The notes: generated by a model not told the origin, from the letters alone. A DNA stretch of 44,038 nt from Candidatus Gottesmanbacteria bacterium RIFCSPHIGHO2_01_FULL_46_14 (GCA_001780895.1 MFJJ01000033.1:1-44038), one strand, 5' to 3'; positions 35,959-44,038 are shown, counted from the stretch's first letter. Translations and numbers: made by a program.

Positions 35959-38140
35959 TGGGGGATCGATATTCAGGTAGCTCTGGTAGCGCCTCGGGAG
36001 CAGGAGTCGATTCGAACACTTCCACGTTATCAATGTAGCTTGTGTACGGGTAAGCAGGGTTTTTACGCTGAAAACTCACCGTCATAAAGCGAGCGTTTTG
36101 GGGTGCTTTAGCGCTGACCTCTACCTTGTCCCACTGGCCGGAAGCGGTCGCTCTTTGAGAAATGGCTACATCCATGCTCATGAGTGAAAGAGTTTTGGCT
36201 GACGCATCGGGATAAAAATCGATGCGCAGGAACCCGTCTTCCTGTTCAGGCTGGCTCGTGACATTTTTTATCCATCCGGAAGCTGTATAGTGTTTGTCGG
36301 CAGTGACAGCAAGGGGATCAGAAACCACTTTGGTTGTTGCGTCGCCTCCTCCCGGGGGGACTTGCATGGAGCCGGTATCGTTTTTGCCCGTTGTAGTCCA
36401 CTGGGGGGTCATGGGTGATAGTTGAAACGGGTCTACCGGATGCCAGAGAGTCATTGCGTTCTCAAAGCGAAAACGACTTACCATAGCGTCAAGCGAAATG
36501 GGCGGGCGCGGAATTTTAAATACCAGATATCCAAATTCACGTCCTTGCCACGGTTTGTAAAATTCAGCGACAGTATGAGGGATGAGTTCCCGTAACGTCA
36601 ACCCGTAAAAGCTTTCGAGAATATAATCATAGGGTACTTCTCCATACTTGAGAAGCCAGGTTTGTCTCGGAAATTGCCTCCACCAGTAAGTGACACTCTG
36701 AAATTGTTGTATGAGAAGTATGGCAAAATCAGTTCTCTCCTTTGAAAATTCAGCTAACGAATTTGGGCCTTTGGAGTAGTCCCACTCCGAAACGTTTATG
36801 TTTTTGTTTTTGATCGCGTCCTGGCCCTTGAAGTTCATAAAAAAGAACAATTGATACGTTCGGACGTTGCTGTTCGCCGGTAATTTTTCAATAAACCAAT
36901 TGGCCAGATCGTTTATGTTCCAGTCCTTACGAAAGCTTTTGTCAAGGAGGATGACATTTTTGATAGGCTGCACATTAACCAACACTAAAAGTAATGCGAT
37001 GATGATCACAGAGATTTGTGACGATTTCAAAATCGGTTTAACGAGAGAATAAAATCCGTACGCCGCCAACAGCATAATATATGGCATTGGAGTAATAAAA
37101 TTTCTTGAAAATATGCCGCCATTACTAAAGTACGTCATAAAAACAATGAAAGAGCCGGCAAATGCCAGGATAAGAAAAAGTTTCAGTTTTTCTTTGAAAA
37201 ATAGGAAGATGGTACCTATCACGACGAGAACTGACGGCAATCGATCAACTCCCCAATGAAACAGGTAAAAATAGTGATACATGCGAAATCCGAGCGCTCC
37301 TATTTGATAGCGTCCCACGTCCTGCCGATTTCGAAAAAAGGCGTTTTCAATATTGGGAAAATAATACGGATTGATGATGACAAACGTAGCAAGCGCGGCA
37401 GCTACCGCCAACCAGGCATTTTTTCCTATAATATAGAAGAAATTTTTTTTTCGAATGGCCCATACGATATGCACAAGAAGTACCGGTAGGGCCGCAAATG
37501 GTTGGTATTTTAGTGAAAAGGTCAACGCAACAGCCATGCCAGCAAAGACGTATCGTTTGGCCTTATTTTTTTCCAGGAGGAGCACAGACGCATAAAGGGT
37601 CAAAAGTGCAGCAAACGCGTTAATTATATCGGGTAAACCAAAGAGACTGCCTAAGACATGCCTGTGGTTGATTGCTAGAAAAAATGCCGCAAACAGGCCA
37701 ACGGATGTATTAAATAATTTTTTCCCAACGACATAAAGAAGGATAATCGTCGCTGATCCGATGAAAGCAGAGATATATCGGGACCAATACATAGCGTATA
37801 CCATGCGCAAACCAAAAATAGATTTTTCATATATCTCAAAAACCCTGGGGTTGAGCGTAATAAAATTCCATAGACTATTGGGCTCTGTGACAAACAGATG
37901 CAATAAACTGATTGGAATGAAAATATTGCGATACACAAGTGCGTGAATGAGAGCCATGCCCGCCGGATAGTCGAATCGGTCGGGCTTCCAGTTATTGAGA
38001 TTCATGTAAATTGCAGTGACAAAACTCGTCGGCTCGTCTGGATGGTAGGGGTTATAGCCGGGATACACTGCGGCAAATCGCACCGCAAAGCCGATCATAA
38101 TGACGGCAACTACTAAAAGCACATTTTTTTTAAACCTCAT
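35921..38140 (-). CDS. GT39-like GT-C glycosyltransferase with C-terminal carbohydrate-binding-like (CBM_4_9-like) domain
   Basis: N-terminal 'VYPGYNPYHPDEPTSFVTAIYMNLNNWKPDRFDYPAGMALIHALVYR' and TM region; C-terminal 'TGSMQVPPGGGDATTKVVSDPLAVTADKHYTASGWIKNVTSQPEQEDGFLRIDFYPDAS...WDKVEVSAKAPQNARFMTVSFQRKNPAYPYTSYIDNVEVFES'. Confidence 0.8.
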   Translation of the reverse strand: MRFKKNVLLVVAVIMIGFAVRFAAVYPGYNPYHPDEPTSFVTAIYMNLNNWKPDRFDYPAGMALIHALVYRNIFIPISLLHLFVTEPNSLWNFITLNPRVFEIYEKSIFGLRMVYAMYWSRYISAFIGSATIILLYVVGKKLFNTSVGLFAAFFLAINHRHVLGSLFGLPDIINAFAALLTLYASVLLLEKNKAKRYVFAGMAVALTFSLKYQPFAALPVLLVHIVWAIRKKNFFYIIGKNAWLAVAAALATFVIINPYYFPNIENAFFRNRQDVGRYQIGALGFRMYHYFYLFHWGVDRLPSVLVVIGTIFLFFKEKLKLFLILAFAGSFIVFMTYFSNGGIFSRNFITPMPYIMLLAAYGFYSLVKPILKSSQISVIIIALLLVLVNVQPIKNVILLDKSFRKDWNINDLANWFIEKLPANSNVRTYQLFFFMNFKGQDAIKNKNINVSEWDYSKGPNSLAEFSKERTDFAILLIQQFQSVTYWWRQFPRQTWLLKYGEVPYDYILESFYGLTLRELIPHTVAEFYKPWQGREFGYLVFKIPRPPISLDAMVSRFRFENAMTLWHPVDPFQLSPMTPQWTTTGKNDTGSMQVPPGGGDATTKVVSDPLAVTADKHYTASGWIKNVTSQPEQEDGFLRIDFYPDASAKTLSLMSMDVAISQRATASGQWDKVEVSAKAPQNARFMTVSFQRKNPAYPYTSYIDNVEVFESTPAPEALPELPEYRSPIKWRDAFYHSFL

Positions 38141-40203
38141 AGTGGATTATTTTTCAGCCGATATACCCTTATGTCTTGGATTGCCGCTAAACAATCGTCG
38201 GATACATATGAATTTAGAGTAATTGACTTGGCCTCTTCTGCCGCTAGTAGGTAGAACGGCTTTGGGTAGAGAAATTCTTCAAATATTTTATACCTTCTCG
38301 CTGGAATAACAATAGGGCTCTTTTTATTATTTCCGGTTTGGAAGGTAAAGCTTCCAACTATAGTGTCTTCTCTGCTGCATGAATTTGGCAGGTCAAGTTC
38401 TAACCTCGTGACAAAACTTTGCTCCGGTAAGTTTACCTGCGCCCCATAGAGATTTGACGTAAAGGTTATTCCGGCGACGGCCTCTTCCTCTTGGAGATAC
38501 CCCTTTTTCGTATGCTCTTTGTCATTTTTCCATATTTTCATAAGCGGAATGCCGTCTTCAGTTATGATGTAGACAGGATTTAGAAAATTTTCAACATACC
38601 GCATCGGGTACCACATGAGCCTGTCTTCAATTTGGGCTGTACTAATAATGTATTCCCCTTTCCGAAGCGTCCCGCTTACCGGATCATCGGTATAGGCGAT
38701 ATCGTTTCGTACCCAAACTCTCGGTAAATTAGAGTTTAATTCATAGCCTAAGACTAATGTGGCGTTGGGTTCGGCATATCTATTTAGCCAAAGGACCGCT
38801 TGTCTATACTCGTTGCCTAAACTTTCGCCCGCACCCGGTATACTTTTTTCTTCCGCGCCTTTAAGACCACCGATCAGCGGATTGAAGTAGAGACTCTCGT
38901 TGGGGTGCATGGAGATCATCTTGAGGGTGATGGGGATAAACGAAAGAAAAATGAGGATCTGAAGTAAAAAACTATAATCTTTATACTGTTTATAACGAGT
39001 ATAGTTTTTATATATTTTTATCAAAAATCCTGCTCCTATCCCCGCGAGGATGGCCATGGGGGGGATGTACTCCATAATCTGTCGGACGCCGCTGTAGATA
39101 ACGGCTCGTGGAAACATGACACGAATTATTGGAACCAAGAACCAAAAGAGAACGAGGAAAAAGGCGTTTTTAGCTATTCCTTTGAGCTTAAATCCGAAAA
39201 TAATACCAAGGAGCCAATAAAGGAGAATTATCAAGGGTGTTGCAAACAGGACATAGTAGAGCGGGTATACCTTAAGTCCAGCGCTTGCAGATGTTCCGAT
39301 TTTTTTATAATACGCAATTGACGCCAACAGAAGTTTTGGTTCAAACCAACTTGCAGGATAGCTACCCACCCAAACGAGTACAAATATCAGCGGAATGAAC
39401 AAACACCATACAATGAATAGACGATTGTTACGTATAAATTCATGGATTTTGACCATACCGGTTTTACGAAACGCAGGGATGATCATGGTCGATATCCAAG
39501 GCAAAAATATAAAAATACTGAAAAGGAAATTAAATTTTGTCGCAAACGCCATAGCGCCTACGAGAGAGAATGCTATGAGATACTTGAGGCTCATTTTAGT
39601 TACTGCAAAAAAGAAGAGGTAGATACTTAAGCTGAAATAAACCGTTTCCGGAATATCTTTCACATTAAAATGCAGCTCTCCCCAATAGAGGGGAAACAAC
39701 GCAAGAGAGAGGGAGGCAATGAGACCGGAAAACCAGCCGAATATTTTCTCGACCCAAAGAAATGTGGCTAAAACCAACAATGCTCCGAGAAGCACCGAAT
39801 AGAAATTATACGAATAGACATCAGAAGCTATCCCGAGTTTTTGGAAAAAAATGTAATTGCTTACGGCGGCTATCATATCGCTAAATACCGGGTGATTGCC
39901 TCGATTTTCGATATCGTCTATGTAGAAAGAAAATGGCATGAACTGATACATGCTTCGGCGGATAACGGTGTGTGTTTTTTCGTCTTTGAACACATACCCA
40001 AAGTCTTGGACATAGCTTCCCCCCTCCAGGTCAGGTAAGTTAGAAAAATCCTTTTTACCCGTTAAAACATAGTTGAGAAACGTCTGTCCCCTGATAAAGT
40101 GGGCACCTTCATCCCAGTTGACTCCGTAGTTAGGAAGGGTTGCAATTGCTAGTATCAAGTAAAGAACGCAAAAGACGTATGGAAGCAGTCTAGATAATTT
40201 CAT
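38137..40203 (-). CDS. GT39-like GT-C glycosyltransferase with C-terminal beta-rich domain
   Basis: 'LPNYGVNWDEGAHFIRGQTFLNYVLTGKKDFSNL...FNVKDIPETVYFSLSIYLFFFAV'; paralog of 41921-43966. Confidence 0.82.
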   Translation of the reverse strand: MKLSRLLPYVFCVLYLILAIATLPNYGVNWDEGAHFIRGQTFLNYVLTGKKDFSNLPDLEGGSYVQDFGYVFKDEKTHTVIRRSMYQFMPFSFYIDDIENRGNHPVFSDMIAAVSNYIFFQKLGIASDVYSYNFYSVLLGALLVLATFLWVEKIFGWFSGLIASLSLALFPLYWGELHFNVKDIPETVYFSLSIYLFFFAVTKMSLKYLIAFSLVGAMAFATKFNFLFSIFIFLPWISTMIIPAFRKTGMVKIHEFIRNNRLFIVWCLFIPLIFVLVWVGSYPASWFEPKLLLASIAYYKKIGTSASAGLKVYPLYYVLFATPLIILLYWLLGIIFGFKLKGIAKNAFFLVLFWFLVPIIRVMFPRAVIYSGVRQIMEYIPPMAILAGIGAGFLIKIYKNYTRYKQYKDYSFLLQILIFLSFIPITLKMISMHPNESLYFNPLIGGLKGAEEKSIPGAGESLGNEYRQAVLWLNRYAEPNATLVLGYELNSNLPRVWVRNDIAYTDDPVSGTLRKGEYIISTAQIEDRLMWYPMRYVENFLNPVYIITEDGIPLMKIWKNDKEHTKKGYLQEEEAVAGITFTSNLYGAQVNLPEQSFVTRLELDLPNSCSREDTIVGSFTFQTGNNKKSPIVIPARRYKIFEEFLYPKPFYLLAAEEAKSITLNSYVSDDCLAAIQDIRVYRLKNNPL

Positions 40204-40221
40204 TGTTGGTAAGCGATGATT

Positions 40222-40231
40222 ATTGTATCAT
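40222..40231. promoter_or_regulatory. Overlapping bidirectional -10-like boxes: TACAAT (minus, 40227-40222) and TATCAT (plus, 40226-40231)
   Basis: Located in the longest clear gap (40204-40237) between divergent genes; TATCAT is 6 nt before ATG 40238. Confidence 0.4.
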
Positions 40232-40237
40232 GGACGT

Positions 40238-41401
40238 ATGAAAAAATTGTTAATAACAGCATTTATTGGTTCTGCAAATCTTGGGGACAATGCTATTTTT
40301 GTGGCTATATCCCAACATTTATTGAGTAATAAAACTATCAGCCTTTCAGCATTTACTTCAAATATACGAAGACATACTCATATGGAGCCTGTCCGTTTCA
40401 TTCAAACTATCAATCCTATAAGAATCATATCAGAGATCGCGCGTTGTGACCTGTTGGTTATCGGCGGTGGAGGTATCATTCAAGATGAAACAACAGCATA
40501 CAATCTCATTCGCCATACCTATAAAGCATTGATTGCAATACTCCTTCGAAAGAAATTCATGTTTTACGCAGTTGGCGTAAGCCGGCTTAGGTCTTTGGTT
40601 AATCGCATGCTCGCGCGTTTTGTCCTTGAGAGAGCTGTTGCCGTCACCGTGAGGGATGAAGAATCAAAAAATATTATTCGATCATTAGGAGTAGACCGAG
40701 AAGTATTCGTCACAGCCGATCCCGTAGTGAATTTACGCATCAACAAGCTCGCTCCGTTCCCAAAATCACCGAAGAGGTACATCGTCGTTTGTCTGCGGCA
40801 CTGGTTTGACATCAACCGGTATATCCCGGTGGCTGTGGTAAACAAAATACACTATAGATCCCAAACGAATAAAAAGAAATATGAAGCGTTTCTTGCGGTG
40901 ATCGCTCCATTTTTTGACTGGCTCGTGAGCCGGTATAACTATACCATTATGTTTATGCCTTTCTTCGATCAGCGGGATGACGTGGTGCACGCAGACGTTA
41001 TGAAACACATGAAGCAGCCAGACAGCTGTATAAACATAGGCAGACAGCCGTCGCTTGAAGAAGTGTATACTCGTATCGCCGGCGCCAGTTTTGTTTTAGG
41101 CATGCGTCTTCATTCGTTGATAATCTCCTCGACCCAAAATACGCCGTTTATCGCTCTGACGTACGCACGGAAAGTTTCTAGCTTTGTCGATGAACTATCG
41201 CTTTCAACGTATAGTCTAGGACTTGAAAAGCTTACGGTGTCAGAGCTTGAGGATGTGTGCATCAAGCTCCACTCTGAAAGGACTCATATACAATCTACGC
41301 TCAAACGCAGGTTCGCTGTTTTACAAAGGAGAGAGAAGAGCAATGTCAGAATTTTACGAAAAGTGCTTACTGCAGCGAGTATTCTGCCTCAAGAATGTTA
41401 A
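40238..41401 (+). CDS. Polysaccharide pyruvyl transferase family protein (CsaB-like)
   Basis: 'MKKLLITAFIGSANLGDNAIFVAISQHLL...CDLLVIGGGGIIQDETTAYNLIRHTYKALIAILLRKKFMFYAVGVSRLRSLVNRMLARFVLERAVAVTVRDEESKNIIRSLG...GASFVLGMRLHSLIISSTQNTPFIALTYARKVSSF'. Confidence 0.88.
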   Translation: MKKLLITAFIGSANLGDNAIFVAISQHLLSNKTISLSAFTSNIRRHTHMEPVRFIQTINPIRIISEIARCDLLVIGGGGIIQDETTAYNLIRHTYKALIAILLRKKFMFYAVGVSRLRSLVNRMLARFVLERAVAVTVRDEESKNIIRSLGVDREVFVTADPVVNLRINKLAPFPKSPKRYIVVCLRHWFDINRYIPVAVVNKIHYRSQTNKKKYEAFLAVIAPFFDWLVSRYNYTIMFMPFFDQRDDVVHADVMKHMKQPDSCINIGRQPSLEEVYTRIAGASFVLGMRLHSLIISSTQNTPFIALTYARKVSSFVDELSLSTYSLGLEKLTVSELEDVCIKLHSERTHIQSTLKRRFAVLQRREKSNVRILRKVLTAASILPQEC

Positions 41402-41918
41402 GCTCGTTCTCATTTCTTTGCGAAAATTCCAGAATTTTTTGTAGCTCTTGTTGGATGTCGCCGGAGGATTTATCGATCATTGATTGGATGACTTGGAGAT
41501 GATATGGATATGCGTCGTGTGCAAGCTTCGTTATGTTTAGATCCAGGGAGTCAGTGGAATCGGCCACGACCTTGAGTGTGTTGACAAATAAGGTCATGTA
41601 GTTCTCTCCCCGAAATGCGGTGTGAAGTGCAAGCGGACCGTTACCCTTCTCCAGCACTTTCACAGCAGTTGTCAGTTCCCGATCAGCCAATGCAACGTAT
41701 TTGCGTGCTTTGGTATACGGATTGGGTGATAAAATGAGTGAAATCCTGTCCAGAGCTAGTCTGATTTTATAAAGCGGGCTATCGGGTAAAAGGTTTGTTT
41801 CTGGTGCTTGGTAAACAACCTGCGGTTGCACCGAAGGAACAGGTGAGGGAGAAATCTGTGCGTTGGCCTGGGATGAAACCGTCAGAAGAATGAAAAAAGC
41901 AGCAAATAATCGTTTCAT
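41367..41918 (-). CDS. Small exported DUF5667-like protein
   Basis: Signal peptide 'MKRLFAAFFILLTVSSQANAQ', then 'NLLPDSPLYKIRLALDRISLILSPNPYTKARKYVALADRELTTAVKVLEKGN'. Confidence 0.65.
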   Translation of the reverse strand: MKRLFAAFFILLTVSSQANAQISPSPVPSVQPQVVYQAPETNLLPDSPLYKIRLALDRISLILSPNPYTKARKYVALADRELTTAVKVLEKGNGPLALHTAFRGENYMTLFVNTLKVVADSTDSLDLNITKLAHDAYPYHLQVIQSMIDKSSGDIQQELQKILEFSQRNENELNILEAEYSLQ

Positions 41919-41920
41919 AG

Positions 41921-43966
41921 ATGAACACTATCACAAAAATATTCTATAATCAAGCACCAGTTGGGTATATCCTTTCCCAAATATACATGAAAAGCAACCG
42001 AATGACACTATCTATACTTTTGGCGGTGGTATTTTTTGGAATTGGGCTCTCTAGTTTGCCCCACTATGGAGTGAATTGGGATGAACCGGTGCATTTTGGT
42101 CGAGGACAAGCGATACTTCATTATTTTTTTACCGGGAAAAAAGACTATGCTGATTTGGAAAAATTCCAGCCGGCGAGGAGAAGTTTTTATCAGAGCGAGG
42201 CATATACGTTTAACTTTTTTGAAAAAAAATTTACAGCCGCTGACCCTTTGACCGTTGGCGGCCACCCACCCTTGAGTGGTTTTTTGGCAACAATATCGAA
42301 TGTAATTTTTTACCAAAAATTGGGAATTTTGGGAGATATCGAAGCATATCATTTGTATGGTGTATTTGTTTCAGCGGTGTTTATTGGAATTATCTTTTAT
42401 TTTGTTCACGATATTTATGGGCCTTTCATAGCAATGGTTGCTACAATTTCTTTGATGACGTATCCGCTTTTTTTGGGAGAAAGCCGTTTTAATATCAAAG
42501 ATCCACCAGAGGCATGTTATTTCGGTATCACGTTAATTTGTTTTTACTATACTGTCGTGAGAAACAGACCGGGATGGATACTTTTCACAGCTATCTTTTT
42601 TGGATTAGGATTGGCGACTAAGCTCAATATTGTGTTTGCGTTACCCATTATGTTTTTTTGGGCCGTCGTCGTGGGTAGAAGAATATTACCCCGTTGGATT
42701 TTTGTAGTTCCTTTGATTGGAGCAGTAATTTTTTTCGTCGCTTGGCCGATGTTGTGGATGGATCCAGTGAGCCGAATCCTAAAAGTATTTGAGTACTATA
42801 CATCAATTGGGACTAATGCTGGTTTTGATCCGCGGTATTTGACCATTTTCCGTTTTAATACGTACGCGTTGCAATGGATTCTCTATACGACACCCGTAGG
42901 CACATTATTTTTTAGTTTCTTGGGTATATTTTATGCAGTACGAAGCGTAAAAAAAGATAAAAATAAACTTTCGCTCCTACTTCTCTTGTGGTTTTTCGTT
43001 CCGCTCGCAAGAGTTACCGTTCCTAACGCCAATATCTACGGCGGCGTCCGGCAGATCATGGAGTACATCCCCCCCATGGCTATCCTTGCGGGGATAGGAG
43101 CAGGATTTTTGATAAAAATATATAAAAATTATAGTTTTTTACTTCAAATCCTCATTCTTCTCTCGTTTGTCCCCATCACCCTCAAGATGATCTCCATGTA
43201 TCCCAACGAGAGTGTATACTTTAATCCATTAATAGGTGGGCTGAAGGGAGCTAAAGAGCGCAACATTCCTGGTTGGGGCAATTCTCTCGGGAGCACGTAC
43301 CGGCAGGGAATCAGATGGATCAATACCTACGCCCAGCGGGAGGCGAAGATTGCTACTCTTTTTGGCCTTCGTAGTAATATTGCTCTTACTGACATCCGAG
43401 CAGATATCGAGTTTGAAAGTCAATTTCGTAGCGGAATCATGCGTCAAGGAGAATACATCATTGGACCCACACATGAAGGAAGTCAAGAAGACTCATATCT
43501 GTATAAATATCTTGAACGCTTTCTTGAACCTGCCTATCAACTTAAGGCACAAGGGGTGCCTATTCTCAAGGTGTGGAAAAATGATCTCGCGCATACCAAA
43601 GAGGATTACCAAAATGAAAAAAAAATCATAGGGGCACCATCGTATTCCCAAAACGGGAAAACACTCATTGTTGATGCAGGCAGTTTGGTTAAGTTTACCA
43701 AAGTAGATATACGATACCCTCCCTCCTCTTGCTTACCGCCGAGAGAGGGTTATATTGAATATTCGACTGATGGAGAGCGCTGGTCGCGAGAAGGAAATGA
43801 TCTGGCCCACCGCCCCATCCCTTTTTGGTTTCAAACCGAACCCGATCCTGGGACGTTTCAGTTTTTGTTTGCAGCGGAACCCGCCCGTTATATCCAATTT
43901 GTTAACATAGATCCAAGCTCGTGTTTGTTTAAAAAACCGTTGCATGTGACTATCTCATATTTATGA
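41921..43966 (+). CDS. GT39-like GT-C glycosyltransferase with C-terminal F5/8C-like domain
   Basis: 'LPHYGVNWDEPVHFGRGQAILHYFFTGKKDYADL...FNIKDPPEACYFGITLICFYYTV'; C-terminus 'LVKFTKVDIRYPPSSC...GYIEYSTDGERWSREGN...EPARYIQFVNIDPSSC'. True start could be 41987 (MKSNRMTLSILL) or 42002. Confidence 0.82.
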   Translation: MNTITKIFYNQAPVGYILSQIYMKSNRMTLSILLAVVFFGIGLSSLPHYGVNWDEPVHFGRGQAILHYFFTGKKDYADLEKFQPARRSFYQSEAYTFNFFEKKFTAADPLTVGGHPPLSGFLATISNVIFYQKLGILGDIEAYHLYGVFVSAVFIGIIFYFVHDIYGPFIAMVATISLMTYPLFLGESRFNIKDPPEACYFGITLICFYYTVVRNRPGWILFTAIFFGLGLATKLNIVFALPIMFFWAVVVGRRILPRWIFVVPLIGAVIFFVAWPMLWMDPVSRILKVFEYYTSIGTNAGFDPRYLTIFRFNTYALQWILYTTPVGTLFFSFLGIFYAVRSVKKDKNKLSLLLLLWFFVPLARVTVPNANIYGGVRQIMEYIPPMAILAGIGAGFLIKIYKNYSFLLQILILLSFVPITLKMISMYPNESVYFNPLIGGLKGAKERNIPGWGNSLGSTYRQGIRWINTYAQREAKIATLFGLRSNIALTDIRADIEFESQFRSGIMRQGEYIIGPTHEGSQEDSYLYKYLERFLEPAYQLKAQGVPILKVWKNDLAHTKEDYQNEKKIIGAPSYSQNGKTLIVDAGSLVKFTKVDIRYPPSSCLPPREGYIEYSTDGERWSREGNDLAHRPIPFWFQTEPDPGTFQFLFAAEPARYIQFVNIDPSSCLFKKPLHVTISYL

Positions 43967-44038
43967 AACGTTGGTGTCTGTTTTTAGGAATTATATTTAT
44001 GGGGGCGTACTGCTTGATAAATGTTCGCTCGCTATCTG
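43963..44038 (+). CDS. Truncated CDS, N-terminal membrane/signal segment only
   Basis: ATGA overlap with the previous stop; 'MKRWCLFLGIIFMGAYCLINVRSL' runs off the window. Confidence 0.5.
   Translation, partial: MKRWCLFLGIIFMGAYCLINVRSLS

Noticed and set aside
29-43945. Numerous 60-150 aa ORFs in alternative frames (e.g. 4227..4679 -, 1959..2342 -, 5013..5396 -, 16488..16808 +, 42008..42352 -)
   Set aside because: They lie wholly inside long, convincingly conserved CDSs, have low-complexity or biased compositions and no recognisable family; shadow ORFs.
1-44038. Alternative genetic code 25 (TGA = Gly) as in Gracilibacteria/Absconditabacteria
   Set aside because: TGA terminates several genes exactly at conserved C-termini (e.g. 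2758-2760, 22204-22206), so standard code 11 fits.
1-44038. tRNA, rRNA, CRISPR array, integrase/transposase or prophage signals
   Set aside because: None recognised; there is essentially no non-coding space and no CDS resembles a mobile-element protein.

Overview
The 44,038 bp window is a very tightly packed surface-polysaccharide / protein-glycosylation locus. It looks like a Candidatus Patescibacteria (CPR, probably Microgenomates-like) genome; this is an inference from the mix of PMT/GT39, PTPS-related, YfhO and DUF5667-like families. TGA is used as a stop, so the code is standard 11. About 21 of 36 genes encode large multi-spanning membrane proteins: six paralogous PMT/GT39 enzymes with a '[DE]E-x-SIGYNAYSxLKTGRDExG' motif, three 'DQGRD...LIGP...GPLxYYL' proteins, three PTPS-related-domain proteins, two YfhO proteins, two GT87-like proteins, two other GT-C-like proteins, and three larger GT39-like proteins with extra C-terminal beta-rich domains. 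They are accompanied by four GT2s (three DPM/ArnC-like), three GT4s, a Wzx-like flippase, an NAD-dependent epimerase, a methyltransferase, a polysaccharide pyruvyl transferase and two small DUF5667-like exported proteins. There is almost no intergenic DNA: the largest gap is 34 bp (or 68 bp if a downstream start is used at 41.9 kb). The observations I consider most worth a second look are: (i) head-to-head gene pairs whose start regions abut or overlap, so each gene's -10-like box lies inside the other's coding sequence (4266-4325 and 11040-11063), together with a recurring TATAAT-like hexamer 6-9 nt before start codons that suggests leaderless transcription; (ii) a 71-bp double-hairpin palindromic repeat inserted in frame in a GT2 gene (22490-22560), encoding '...IPAIEPGSRQEKDWIPGQARND...'; (iii) a near-identical ~195-bp tract shared by two otherwise diverged, inverted GT39 genes (gene-conversion candidate); (iv) the GT-C array itself. 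No tRNA, rRNA, CRISPR or transposase was seen.
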